In this document: in pieces, positions 16,797 through 25,374 of the stretch | How positions within the stretch are numbered: the stretch's first letter is position 1 | How the letters are laid out: each line of letters begins with the position of its first letter | NCBI GenBank assembly: GCA_002411105.1 | Contig: DHQX01000034.1 | Location: 1 to 64,000 of the forward strand | DNA from: Christensenella sp. UBA5327 | GTDB lineage: Bacteria; Bacillota; Clostridia; Christensenellales; Aristaeellaceae | Direction of reading: 5' to 3' | DNA length: 64,000 nucleotides | The notes under the pieces: generated by a model | Told to the model about the DNA's origin: nothing | The model's input: only the letters and a program-made list of their open reading frames with translations | Databases searched by the model: none | Translations under genes and position numbers: made by a program

Positions 16797-18491
16797 TTAT
16801 CCCAGGTTCTCCGGCCAGTCAGCCATCATCTGGCTGGTTTTGTCTTTCATGTACAGGGTGTTGCCGCCGATAAACTCCCTCAGGATGGAAAGCGGCGGAA
16901 TTTCGTTGAAAACCTCGGGGGAGACCGGGAGAAAATAGTTCAGGATTTTGAGAATGCGGCTGCATTTGACATAGTGGGGGGTGTTTTTGGACACCTGCTG
17001 GAGGATGTTGTAGGAGATGGTTTTGAGAATGGGCAGCTCATAGTGCAGGGCGGAGTTGAACATAATGTCCGCCTGCTCCTGAAAGGGAAAGACCCATTTT
17101 TCCTCGCCCCTCCTCACGCTGTCCCACATGATCAACGTCGTTTCCGGCGGCGTATGGCGGAACTGATAGTCCCTGACGATGCGCCGCAAAAGCCTGGCGT
17201 CGGTTGTCCTGATGCGGTTGTGATAGTCAAGGTTGAGGCTGGTGAGCTGGCTGATGTAGATCTTGCAGATCATCCTGGGATCAAAGCCGTCGTGCAGGGC
17301 TGGGTTGAGCGCGTGGATGCCCTCGATGATGAGGGGCTGGTTTGCGCTCACCTGCATCATGACCGGGTCAGGTTTGCGGCGCTGGTCGCCAAAGTCAAAG
17401 CGGGGCATGGGCGTTTCCTGGCCGCTTAGAAGGCTGGAAATGCTTTGTCTAAACAGGGGGACATCCAGCGCGTCCAGCGCCTCCAGGTCAGGCATTCCAT
17501 CCGCCTCAAGGGGCAACTCATCCCGGTTGCGGTAAAAGTCATCCAGGGAGATGAGCCGGGGCTCAAGGCCGGAAACCCTCAGCTGAATGGAAAGCCGATT
17601 GGCAAAGGTGGTTTTGCCGCTGGAGGAGGGGCCGGAGATGAAAATCACCCGGGCCCCCCGGTTGATCACATCCAGGGCGATATCAGCCAGGGACTGGTTG
17701 TGCAGCGCCTCGTTCACGCGAATAAAGTCCCGCAGCTTGTTCTGGGCGATCAGGTCGTTAAGTCCGGCTGCGGTGGAGCAGTTCAGGACCTTGCACCAGT
17801 AGTTGGACTGGGCGAAGATCGCCATCTGCTTGGGCAGGCTCACAAAGGGGGCCGGCCGGCTGGGGTTCTCCCGGTCAGGCAGCAGCAGCACCAGGCCCGG
17901 CGCGTGGTGGTGCAGCGCAAAAACCTTGGTGTAGCCGGTTGAGGGCAGCATGGCGCCATAGAAATACTCCGAGATTCCGCCGCCGGTATAGATGTTGAAA
18001 TGGTCAAAAGGGCGGTAGGAGAGCAGGTTGGCCTTGTCCAGGTCACCCCGGGCCTTGAAGTAGGCGATGGCGTCCTGCTTGGTCCAGCGCTCAAGGGTCA
18101 GGGGCAGGTCCTCCTGCACGATGTCGTGCATCAGCCCTTCAAGGGCGCTCACGTCTGCCGCGGAGAGGCGGTGCCCCTCCATCTCCATATACACACCCTG
18201 GCCGATGGAGTGCTCGTTGCGCAGTTTATAATCCGGGAAACGGCGCTGCACCGCCAGCAGCAGCACGAAGCGGAGGGAGCGCTCATAAATCCTGCGGCCC
18301 TCCTCATGCAGGTAATTGATGCTGATCATTTCCCCGGGTGTTTCCACGGGGTGGTTCAGCTCCAGCACATCCCCCTGCCGGAAACAGGCCATGATCTGGG
18401 GAGCCTGGTCAGGCATCAGCGTGCGCACCACTTCGCCCACGGTGACGCCCGGCGCGAAATCACCGGGGATGCCGTCCAAAAATACTCTCAT
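16797..18491 (-). CDS. TGS-domain nucleoside kinase (uridine kinase-like)
   Basis: The 564-residue protein has a TGS domain (1-60), a threonyl-tRNA synthetase-like second additional domain (about 65-240), and a uridine-kinase/phosphoribulokinase P-loop domain from about 280. GPSSSGKTT at 287-295 is the Walker A and LISLDDFYRNRDELP the base/sugar-binding part. This fusion is a known Clostridia family annotated as nucleoside kinase; its natural substrate is uncertain. ATG 18491 is preferred because AAAAGGAG lies just upstream; the frame opens further to 18536. It overlaps the upstream exonuclease gene by ATGA. Confidence 0.88.
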   Translation of the reverse strand: MRVFLDGIPGDFAPGVTVGEVVRTLMPDQAPQIMACFRQGDVLELNHPVETPGEMISINYLHEEGRRIYERSLRFVLLLAVQRRFPDYKLRNEHSIGQGVYMEMEGHRLSAADVSALEGLMHDIVQEDLPLTLERWTKQDAIAYFKARGDLDKANLLSYRPFDHFNIYTGGGISEYFYGAMLPSTGYTKVFALHHHAPGLVLLLPDRENPSRPAPFVSLPKQMAIFAQSNYWCKVLNCSTAAGLNDLIAQNKLRDFIRVNEALHNQSLADIALDVINRGARVIFISGPSSSGKTTFANRLSIQLRVSGLEPRLISLDDFYRNRDELPLEADGMPDLEALDALDVPLFRQSISSLLSGQETPMPRFDFGDQRRKPDPVMMQVSANQPLIIEGIHALNPALHDGFDPRMICKIYISQLTSLNLDYHNRIRTTDARLLRRIVRDYQFRHTPPETTLIMWDSVRRGEEKWVFPFQEQADIMFNSALHYELPILKTISYNILQQVSKNTPHYVKCSRILKILNYFLPVSPEVFNEIPPLSILREFIGGNTLYMKDKTSQMMADWPENLG

Positions 18492-19435
18492 GCGGATATC
18501 TCCTTTTGCCGGGCAGCAGCTACTTTTTTCGCCCATTGCAGGTGTTTGGTCTTGATATAGGCGGGGCTTTGCTCATCCGACAGCAGCGCTGTGCGCTTCA
18601 CCTGGACACGGCTCTGGTCATCCTCCTCCAGGATCAGGTCGATAAACAGCAGCCCATGGTCCGGGCAGTCGGCCAGCGCCCGGCTGCGGTCCGGCGCCAT
18701 CATCACATAGCCCTCAGGGATATTGGCCCGCTTGCCGCAAACGGGGCAGTTGGGCTGCTGCGCTGGCCTGCTGATCAGCGCCTGGGCCAGAGAGGTGAAG
18801 CGCAGGGTGTCGGTCTTCTCATGCTCCCGGGTGCGCACCCGGCCAATTTTCCTGATGCTCTGCTGGTGGCCCAGCACAGCCTGGGGGTCCGGGAAGCGCT
18901 GGAACACCAGGGCGGTGTAGTAGGCGTCATCCACCGCTGAATGGAAGGGATGCTCAGAGGAGGGCTGGATGCCCAGTGTTTTCATGGCGCTTTTGAGGCC
19001 TGCGCGGTTTTTGGTGTCGCCAGCGATCTCCCCAAACAGGCGCTGCAGGTCATACACCGGGGGAATGGGATGCCCCTTCACAAAAAAGGCGATGTTCTGG
19101 TGGAGGACGGAGATATCGTCACAGCCCCAGGTGGTGAGCACGAAATCCTCCCCGCACCAGGCTACAAAGCGGGCGAAACCCTCGGCAAACTCCGGCGCTT
19201 CCTCCAGGTCATCCTGCCGGATGCCGGTGATGCGGGAGATGCGGGGATGCAGCGTGCGGTATTGTGAGGGGGAGATGAACTGGTTGAAGGAGCCGATCAT
19301 CCTGAGGCCTTCGTCCAGCATCACCGCCCCTATCTGAATCACCTCAAACATCAGCCGGCTGCCCAGGCGGCGGTAGAGGCTGCTGCGGGTTGAGAGGGGT
19401 TGGTTCCATTCCAAGTCCATGACGATATAGCGCAT
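18488..19435 (-). CDS. DEDDh 3'-5' exonuclease with C-terminal zinc ribbon-like motif
   Basis: The 315-residue protein opens with MDLEW, the first D-x-E pair of DnaQ-like exonucleases. DLQRLF, TWGCDD and HSAVDDAYYTAL supply the other acidic residues and the catalytic His. The last 100 residues include CPVCGKRANI and later DCPDHG, possibly a zinc-binding ribbon. It likely trims single-stranded DNA or RNA ends. Its stop overlaps the kinase start, so both come from one message. Confidence 0.87.
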   Translation of the reverse strand: MRYIVMDLEWNQPLSTRSSLYRRLGSRLMFEVIQIGAVMLDEGLRMIGSFNQFISPSQYRTLHPRISRITGIRQDDLEEAPEFAEGFARFVAWCGEDFVLTTWGCDDISVLHQNIAFFVKGHPIPPVYDLQRLFGEIAGDTKNRAGLKSAMKTLGIQPSSEHPFHSAVDDAYYTALVFQRFPDPQAVLGHQQSIRKIGRVRTREHEKTDTLRFTSLAQALISRPAQQPNCPVCGKRANIPEGYVMMAPDRSRALADCPDHGLLFIDLILEEDDQSRVQVKRTALLSDEQSPAYIKTKHLQWAKKVAAARQKEISA

Positions 19436-19452
19436 AAAATCTCCTGGTTTAT

Positions 19453-20706
19453 TTAAGGTTTCTTTTTCAACATCCCGGCGGCGCTGGCCCCAGCCAGGGC
19501 CCCGGTGGAAAAGGCGATTTGCAGGTTAAAGCCGCCGGTGAGGGCGTCCACATCGATGATCTCCCCCGCGAAATACAGCCCTTCAACCCGCTTTGAGGCC
19601 ATGGTGGAGGGGTTGATGTCCCTGACGGATACGCCGCCCCGGGTGACCACCGCCTCTGCCAGGGGGCCGGGGCCGGTGAGGTGGAGCGGCAGACGCTTTA
19701 AAGTGTCCGCCACCTGCCCCCGCTCACTGCCTGTCAATTGGCTCAGCTGCTTGGTGCCGTCAAGCCCCGCGATCTGGGGGAAAGCTTTGGCCAGGCTGGC
19801 GGGCAGGTATTCCGGCAGGAGGGAAGAGAGCTGCTTGCGGCCTTTTTCCCTGATGTCACGGCTTAAGCGGTTCAACAGGGTGTCCCGGCCTAGGGCGGGC
19901 TTCAGGTCAATCCATACCTCCATTGCCTGCCAGTTGGTCCCGGCCAGCTGGCTGCTTAAGGACAGCGCCAGCGGGCCTGAGATGCCAGTGTGGGTGAACA
20001 ACAGTTCTCCCTGCTCTGAAAACCTGGTTTTGCCGCCTGCCGCGGCGTGAAGCGCGGCATTCTTCAGGCTCAGGCCTTTTAAGGCGGGGATCCAGCCGTC
20101 CTCAGCTTCAAGCCCCACCAGGGCGGGGAGGAGCTCGCCCACCCCGTGGCCCAGGTTCCGGGCCATCCGGTGGCCTTCGCCCCGGGAGCCTGTGACGGGG
20201 TAGGATACCCCGCCGGTGGCCAGTATCACCATGCCGGCTTCCAGATGGCTACCATCCGCCAGCATCACGCCGGTGACCTGGTCCTCTGCTGCTGTTATCT
20301 CAAGCACCTGTGTGTGCAGACGCACCTCGTCTGAGGCAAAGCCCCGGGAGAAGGCCTTGATCACGTCTGAGGCCTTCTGGGCCACCGGGAACACCCGCTG
20401 CCCGCGCTCCACCAGCGTCTCGCAGCCAAGCCTTCTGAGCCACTCCCGCAGGTCATCCGGGGACAAAAAAGAAAGCGCCGCATGCAAAAAGCGGGGGTTG
20501 CGCGGCACGTTGGCGAGGAAATCCTCATGGCTTGCCTGATTGGTGACGTTGCAGCGGCCCTTGCCGGTGATGTAGAGCTTTTTGCCCAGCTTCTCGTTTT
20601 GCTCAAGCAGCAGAACGCTTGCGCCGCCCTGCTTGGCATACAGCGCCGCCGCCATCCCGGCGGGGCCGCCTCCGATTACGATGATGTCAGGATGCGCCGG
20701 GCTCAT
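19453..20706 (-). CDS. HI0933-family NAD(P)/FAD-dependent oxidoreductase
   Basis: The 417-residue flavoprotein has the N-terminal FAD-binding IIVIGGGPAGMAAALYA (8-24), GKKLYITGKGRCNVTN (the family hallmark), ILATGGVSYP and a C-terminal second FAD contact GGFNLQIAFSTG. This family (HI0933, including BaiN and YtfP/YhiN relatives) reduces unsaturated ring systems in some members, but most members are uncharacterised. It overlaps the surE stop by ATGA and lies 17 bases ahead of the exonuclease, so it belongs to a surE-led reverse operon. Confidence 0.92.
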   Translation of the reverse strand: MSPAHPDIIVIGGGPAGMAAALYAKQGGASVLLLEQNEKLGKKLYITGKGRCNVTNQASHEDFLANVPRNPRFLHAALSFLSPDDLREWLRRLGCETLVERGQRVFPVAQKASDVIKAFSRGFASDEVRLHTQVLEITAAEDQVTGVMLADGSHLEAGMVILATGGVSYPVTGSRGEGHRMARNLGHGVGELLPALVGLEAEDGWIPALKGLSLKNAALHAAAGGKTRFSEQGELLFTHTGISGPLALSLSSQLAGTNWQAMEVWIDLKPALGRDTLLNRLSRDIREKGRKQLSSLLPEYLPASLAKAFPQIAGLDGTKQLSQLTGSERGQVADTLKRLPLHLTGPGPLAEAVVTRGGVSVRDINPSTMASKRVEGLYFAGEIIDVDALTGGFNLQIAFSTGALAGASAAGMLKKKP

Positions 20707-21446
20707 AGCAGAGGGCGGTAGAGATCGTTATGGTTTTTGAAGCCGCCCACAAAGGACACCGTCATGTGTCCCTCCATGAGCAAAGCCAGATCGCTGCCCG
20801 GTTCCGGCTGCTCGTAGCGCACGCCGTCCTCCAGCCAGAAGTATTTGACCCCTCTGGGGTTCACCCGCTCCTCATAGTCATCCAGGAAGAAGGCCTCGCT
20901 GATGGGGGCGATTTTGGCGGGTTTCACCTCGCCTGGGGGCAGGGCCGGGCCGTTGAGGTTGCAGAAGGTAAGGCGCGGCATGGGCCGGCGCAGGATGTAT
21001 TCCATGATGGTCAGTGCCTGCTCGGCCAGATGGATGCGCATGTCCTCATCCGCCCCGTAGGCGATGGAAATGGCCATGCTGGGCAGGTTCAACATCGCTG
21101 CTTCCCGCGCCGCGGCAGCGGTGCCGGAATAAAACAGCGCTGTGCCTACGTTTTCTCCGTCATTGATGCCCGACAGGCAGAAATCAAAGGGCTTGTCGCC
21201 CAGCCTCCGGCCAATGCGCACACAGTCTACCGGCGATCCTTCCACAGAAAAGGCTTTAAAGGCAGGGTCAAGGAAACGCTCCCTGACCATCAGGCTCTGG
21301 ATGATGGTCAGCCGGTGCCCGGCTGCGCTTTGCTGGGTGGCAGGGGCGGAAACCAGCACCTCGTGTCCGGCCTTGGCAGCGGTTCTGGCCAGGGTGAGGA
21401 TGCCCGGCGCGTCAACGCCGTCATCGTTGGTGATCAGCAGTCGCAT
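20703..21446 (-). CDS. surE: 5'/3'-nucleotidase SurE
   Basis: SurE dephosphorylates nucleoside 5'- and 3'-monophosphates with a divalent metal. In 247 residues the start MRLLITNDDGVDAPGI carries the metal-binding Asp-Asp, SGINDGENVG is the phosphate-site loop, and YSGTAAAAREA completes the core. ATG 21446 follows AAAGGA at 6 bases; the extension to 21509 is not needed. It is the first gene of the reverse operon running to the TGS kinase. Confidence 0.95.
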   Translation of the reverse strand: MRLLITNDDGVDAPGILTLARTAAKAGHEVLVSAPATQQSAAGHRLTIIQSLMVRERFLDPAFKAFSVEGSPVDCVRIGRRLGDKPFDFCLSGINDGENVGTALFYSGTAAAAREAAMLNLPSMAISIAYGADEDMRIHLAEQALTIMEYILRRPMPRLTFCNLNGPALPPGEVKPAKIAPISEAFFLDDYEERVNPRGVKYFWLEDGVRYEQPEPGSDLALLMEGHMTVSFVGGFKNHNDLYRPLL

Positions 21447-21499
21447 AGCATGTCCTTTCATTGGCGGGAAGTCTCCCGGAAACAGGGCTTCCAAGCGCC

Positions 21500-21528
21500 A
21501 TCCTACCATATCTGCCCTTCATCAGCAA
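21500..21528 (-). promoter_or_regulatory. Promoter of the surE operon
   Basis: Reverse-strand TTGCTG (21523-21528) and TAGGAT (21500-21505), spacer 17. Confidence 0.65.
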
Positions 21529-21538
21529 GATTATTGGC

Positions 21539-21567
21539 TTGTCGGATGGCACGGCCTGGCTTATACT
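21539..21567 (+). promoter_or_regulatory. Promoter of the traX-SBP-galK operon
   Basis: TTGTCG (21539-21544) and TATACT (21562-21567), spacer 17. It is divergent from the surE promoter, with the two -35 boxes 10 bases apart. Confidence 0.7.
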
Positions 21568-21586
21568 ACCAGGCGAGGTGATGTTG

Positions 21587-22339
21587 ATGCAGGATGAAAA
21601 GCGGCTGGGCCCCGCGGTCCCCAACAATGACCATGGCCTGCTCCAGCTGGTGGCCATCGTGACGATGATCATCGACCATATCGGGGCCATCTTTTTCCCC
21701 GGCGTCCTGCTTTTGCGGGTCATCGGGCGGATCGCCTTTCCGCTTTTTTGCTGGGGCATCGCCAGAGGAGCTGCCCGGACGCGCAATTTTTACTACTATG
21801 CCCTCAGGCTCCTGATCATCGGCATCATCGCCCAGCCATTTTATATGAAGGCGCTCAATCACTCCTGGCGGGAGCTGAACGTGCTGGCTACGCTGCTGCT
21901 GGGTCTTCTGTCCATCCGAGGCATCCAGGTGAAGCGCTTTGGCAGCGCCGTATGGGCGCCAGCGGTCTGCCTGATGATCGCCGCGGTCTACAGCATGGAC
22001 TATGGCTGGCAGGGGGTGCTGCTGATCATCCTCATGTACCTGGCCCGGCACACGTCAGGAGGGCTGGCGGCGCTGATGGTCAGTTTCTGCCTGCTCTGGG
22101 GCACCCGGTCAGCACCGCTGTTTTATGGCTTTAACCTGGACACGGGCATAAGCCCCCTGGATCAGGCAATGTCCTACTATGCGTCCATCATCACCCTGCA
22201 GTTTCTGGCCATCCTGGCGCTGCCGCTGATGGTGATCCAAACCAACACCCGCATCAGGCTGCCCAAGTGGCTCAGCTATGCCGCCTATCCGGGGCATCTG
22301 CTGATCCTGTGGCTGATTAAGATGGCGGTCAAAGGATGA
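21587..22339 (+). CDS. TraX-family membrane protein
   Basis: The 250-residue integral membrane protein has about eight hydrophobic helices. IDHIGAIFFPGVLLLRVIGR, followed by IAFPLFCWGIARG, is the TraX signature. TraX acetylates pilin in F plasmids, but chromosomal copies such as this one, with no conjugation genes nearby, are common in Firmicutes and probably acetylate another surface molecule. ATG 21587 has GGCGAGG at 8 bases; earlier in-frame codons are too near the promoter. The next gene overlaps by ATGA. Confidence 0.88.
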   Translation: MQDEKRLGPAVPNNDHGLLQLVAIVTMIIDHIGAIFFPGVLLLRVIGRIAFPLFCWGIARGAARTRNFYYYALRLLIIGIIAQPFYMKALNHSWRELNVLATLLLGLLSIRGIQVKRFGSAVWAPAVCLMIAAVYSMDYGWQGVLLIILMYLARHTSGGLAALMVSFCLLWGTRSAPLFYGFNLDTGISPLDQAMSYYASIITLQFLAILALPLMVIQTNTRIRLPKWLSYAAYPGHLLILWLIKMAVKG

Positions 22340-23871
22340 GAATGTTGAGAAAAAAGTCGTCTATTTTTTTGCTGCGTGCCGCTGCGGCGCTTTTGTCCGC
22401 GGTGCTGCTGCTGGGCGCTGCGCTGTCCGTCCATGCTGAACGGATGGAGATGATGGGGCTTGAGGACCCGGCCATCAACCGGGACTGGGCGCAGAACAGA
22501 TTTTTTGTGCGCATGGCGGAGCGGACAGGCCTGGAATTTGCCTTCCGTCAGCACACCGATGAAGCCGGCTACCGCCAGGCGCTGTCCCGGCTGGGGGAGG
22601 CGGGGCAGCCGCTGCCGGATGTGCTGTTCAAAGCGGCGCTGTCCCCGGCTGAGGCAATGGTGCTGCTTGAAAAAGGCGTGCTGATTGACCTGGCACCTTA
22701 CCTTGAGGACCACGCCCCCCATCTGTCAGCGCTGCTTTCCAAGGATCCTGCACTGCGCCAGGGCATCACCCTGCCTGACGGCAGGATCGCGGCGCTGCCC
22801 TTCATCGAGACAGCACCCGCGCAAAACGTGCTCTGGATCAACAAAACCTGGCTTGACCAGCTGAAGCTTGATATGCCGGATGACGCTGAGGCCTTAGAAA
22901 AAGCCCTGAGGGCTTTTAAAGCTGATGATCCCAACCGCAATGGCCGCAAGGATGAGCTGCCCCTGTCCTTTCTCGGCGCCTATGACCTGAAATACCTGGC
23001 CCATGCTTTTGGCCTGGCGGCCAATGACTATCATGTGTTTGTGCGGGATGGCCAGGTGCGCTTCATGCCGCTGGCGGAGGGCTTCCGGCCCTTCCTCGCC
23101 TGGTGCCGCGGCCTCTATCAAGCGGGGCTTTTGGCCAAGGACAGCTTTGCTACGCTGGACGCCTTCAGGCGGGTGACAGATGCCAAGGCCACCAACACCC
23201 TGGGCGCTTTCTTTGCACCCCTGCCCAGCTACCTGGTGCCCGTGGAGTGGGCGGGGGACTACGCGGCGCTGCCGCCCCTTTTCTATCAGGGCAAATCGGT
23301 GTACCGCGCCATCTCCCAGCCGTTTCAGACCGGGACCTTTGCCGTCACCTCCGCCTGCCAGGATGTGGCAGCGGCGCTGAACTGGGTGGATCAGTTGTAT
23401 ACGCCAGAGGGCGCCATCCTGGCCTCCATCGGCCTTGAGGGGGAGGACTATGTGGTGGACGGGGACGGCAGCTGGCGGAGCCTGCCCGGCATCAGCGATG
23501 CCCAATATCAGGCCAATGCGGTCATCGCCACCGGCACCGCCATGCCAGGTCTCTCCAGCGACGCCTTCCAGCGCCGCTACACAGACCCTTTGGTGGATCA
23601 ACTGTCCAAACAGGTGGACGTGGTGGCGGCAGTGGCCAAAAGCCCATTCCCACCCTTTTCATTAAGCCATGAGGAAGCGGAGGCCATCGCCCCACTGCAG
23701 GCAGCCCTGGGCCGGTATGTGGACGAATCCATTGCCCGCTTTGTGCTGGGGGAATGGGAGCTAAGCGATGCCCGGCATGAGGCGTTTGAGGCGGAGCTTC
23801 AGGCACTGGGGCTGCCGGATTTTCTCGCTTTCTGGCAAAAAATCTATGACCGCGGGGAGGAAATCCAATGA
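22336..23871 (+). CDS. Extracellular solute-binding protein without lipobox
   Basis: The 511-residue protein starts with a basic signal peptide and hydrophobic core ending SVHA-ER, a type I cleavage site. No cysteine follows, unlike most Gram-positive binding proteins. The rest resembles family-1 sugar-binding proteins of ABC importers: PLPDVLFKAALSPAEAM, LLEKGVLIDLAPYLED, and the calcium-loop-like DDPNRNGRKDELPLSF around residue 195. No permease genes lie next to it, so it may serve a transporter elsewhere or act as a free sensor. It is coupled by ATGA overlaps to traX before it and galK after it, which points to galactose-containing sugars, but only by context. Confidence 0.82.
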   Translation: MRMLRKKSSIFLLRAAAALLSAVLLLGAALSVHAERMEMMGLEDPAINRDWAQNRFFVRMAERTGLEFAFRQHTDEAGYRQALSRLGEAGQPLPDVLFKAALSPAEAMVLLEKGVLIDLAPYLEDHAPHLSALLSKDPALRQGITLPDGRIAALPFIETAPAQNVLWINKTWLDQLKLDMPDDAEALEKALRAFKADDPNRNGRKDELPLSFLGAYDLKYLAHAFGLAANDYHVFVRDGQVRFMPLAEGFRPFLAWCRGLYQAGLLAKDSFATLDAFRRVTDAKATNTLGAFFAPLPSYLVPVEWAGDYAALPPLFYQGKSVYRAISQPFQTGTFAVTSACQDVAAALNWVDQLYTPEGAILASIGLEGEDYVVDGDGSWRSLPGISDAQYQANAVIATGTAMPGLSSDAFQRRYTDPLVDQLSKQVDVVAAVAKSPFPPFSLSHEEAEAIAPLQAALGRYVDESIARFVLGEWELSDARHEAFEAELQALGLPDFLAFWQKIYDRGEEIQ

Positions 23872-25142
23872 TGGACCATCAGGAGTATAAGCGCTGGCTG
23901 TCTTCGCATCCCGGGCAGGAGCGCCTCGGGCAATTGTACGGGGCGGATGTGAAGCGGCAAACCGCCCGCTGTTTGGCGCTGCTGGACGCCCATCAGCAGG
24001 CCTTTGGTGCGGGCCGCCCGCTGTGCCTGGTGTCTGCCCCGGGGCGGACGGAGATTGTTGGCAACCACACTGACCATAACCGGGGCTGCGTGCTGGCGGC
24101 GGCCGTCAACCTGGATACCCTGGCCGTGGCCTCGCCCCGGAAGGACAGGCTGGTGCGCCTTCATAGCGCGGGCTATGCCCCGTTGAGCATGGATCTGGGC
24201 GATTTATCCCCCCAGCCCGGGGAGAAGAACACCACTGCCGCGCTTATCAGGGGTGTGGCGGAGCGGATGGAGGCGTTGGGCTGCCGCATCGGCGGCTTTG
24301 ATGCCGCGGTCACCTCCCAGGTGCTCTCAGGCTCCGGTCTCTCCTCCTCGGCTGCTTTTGAAGTGGCCATGGCGGCTGTTTTTGACGCGTTGTACAATGA
24401 CTTCACCCTGGAGGCGAAAACCCGCGCCCGGATTGGGCAATACGCGGAAAACCTGCACTTTGGAAAGCCCTCAGGGCTGATGGATCAGATGGCCTCCTCA
24501 GTGGGCGGGCTTGTGGCGATCGACTTCAAGGCGGATGAAGCCCAGGTCACCGCCCTGCCCTTCTCCTTTGCAGCCTCGGGATATCACCTGATTGTGGTGG
24601 ACACCCGGGGCAGCCACGATGACCTGACCCCAGCCTACAGCGCCATCCAATCGGAAATGCAGGCGGTGGCGCGGGCCATGGGGGCGGAGGTGCTCAGGGA
24701 GCGGAACAAGGCCGATTTCATGGCACAGTTGCCCCACATCAGGCAGCAGGCGGGTGACCGGGCTGTGCTGCGCGCGCTTCACTTCTACAACGAAAATGAC
24801 CGGGTGGCGCGCGCGGTGGCGGCGCTTCAGGCAGATGATCTGCCCCTGTTCTTCCGGATGGTGAAGGAAAGCGGGCTCTCCTCATGGACGATGCTGCAAA
24901 ACCTCTATGTCCACGCCCAAAGCCAGCCCCTGGCCCTGGCGCTGTGTGTGGCAGAGGAGGTGCTGGACGGTGATGGCGCCTGCCGGGTACACGGCGGCGG
25001 CTTTGCCGGCACCACGCTGAACTTTGTGCCCGATCACCAGGTGAGGGACTTCACCGGTCGCATGGACGCCATTTTTGGTGAAGGCGCTTGCCTGGTGCTG
25101 GATGTGCGGGCGGAAGGGGCAGCCAGGATTGGAACACCTTGA
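23868..25142 (+). CDS. galK: Galactokinase (GHMP family)
   Basis: The 424-residue kinase phosphorylates galactose, the first step of the Leloir pathway. It has the galactokinase-type signature in the form PGRTEIVGNHTDHNRG (58-73); the usual is GRVNLIGEHTDY. The ATP-binding LSGSGLSSSAAFE (about 153-165) and the third GHMP motif VHGGGFAGTTLN are intact. The EIVGNHTDH variant is a recurring Clostridia form, so strict galactose specificity is likely but not certain. It is the last gene of the traX operon; GGAGG lies before the ATG. No galT or galE is present here. Confidence 0.9.
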   Translation: MMDHQEYKRWLSSHPGQERLGQLYGADVKRQTARCLALLDAHQQAFGAGRPLCLVSAPGRTEIVGNHTDHNRGCVLAAAVNLDTLAVASPRKDRLVRLHSAGYAPLSMDLGDLSPQPGEKNTTAALIRGVAERMEALGCRIGGFDAAVTSQVLSGSGLSSSAAFEVAMAAVFDALYNDFTLEAKTRARIGQYAENLHFGKPSGLMDQMASSVGGLVAIDFKADEAQVTALPFSFAASGYHLIVVDTRGSHDDLTPAYSAIQSEMQAVARAMGAEVLRERNKADFMAQLPHIRQQAGDRAVLRALHFYNENDRVARAVAALQADDLPLFFRMVKESGLSSWTMLQNLYVHAQSQPLALALCVAEEVLDGDGACRVHGGGFAGTTLNFVPDHQVRDFTGRMDAIFGEGACLVLDVRAEGAARIGTP

Positions 25143-25167
25143 CAGTGCCCCGGCCTGGTGATAGGAT
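25139..25167 (+). promoter_or_regulatory. Promoter of the riboflavin transporter transcript
   Basis: TTGACA (25139-25144) and TAGGAT (25162-25167) with a 17-base spacer. The -35 box overlaps the galK stop codon, so the riboswitch transcript starts right at the end of galK. Confidence 0.75.
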
Positions 25168-25185
25168 ACAGCCAACTCCATACGA

Positions 25186-25303
25186 TGTGTCTTCAGGGCG
25201 GGGTGAGATTCCCCACCGGCGGTGAAAGCCCGCGAGCCGAGAGGCTGACATGGTGAAAACCCATGGCCGACAGTATAGTCTGGATGAGAGAAGGCAGGAC
25301 AAA
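25186..25303 (+). ncRNA. FMN riboswitch (RFN element)
   Basis: The conserved RFN core is plain: CTTCAGGGCGGGGTGAGATT, CCCCACCGGCGGT, AAAGCCCGCGAGCC and the 3' half GCCGACAGTATAGTCTGGAT then GAGAGAAGG. P1 pairs about 25187-25193 with the GAAGGCA at the 3' end. FMN binding to such elements shuts off riboflavin synthesis or uptake genes. It controls ribU, which follows. Confidence 0.96.
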
Positions 25304-25318
25304 CACGCCATTTGCCGC

Positions 25319-25348
25319 ATTCGCCCTGGACATTCCGCCGGGGCGAAT
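25319..25348 (+). promoter_or_regulatory. Riboswitch expression-platform hairpin
   Basis: An 8-bp stem (25319-25326 with 25341-25348) lies between the riboswitch and ribU and is not followed by a T tract. Control at the level of translation, hiding the GGGAGG at 25359-25364, is therefore more likely than termination. This is inference. Confidence 0.45.
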
Positions 25349-25374
25349 TCTCACGATTGGGAGGCAACACCACC

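Noticed and set aside
25319..25348. Rho-independent terminator after the FMN riboswitch
   Set aside because: The hairpin is followed by TCTCACGATT, with no T tract.
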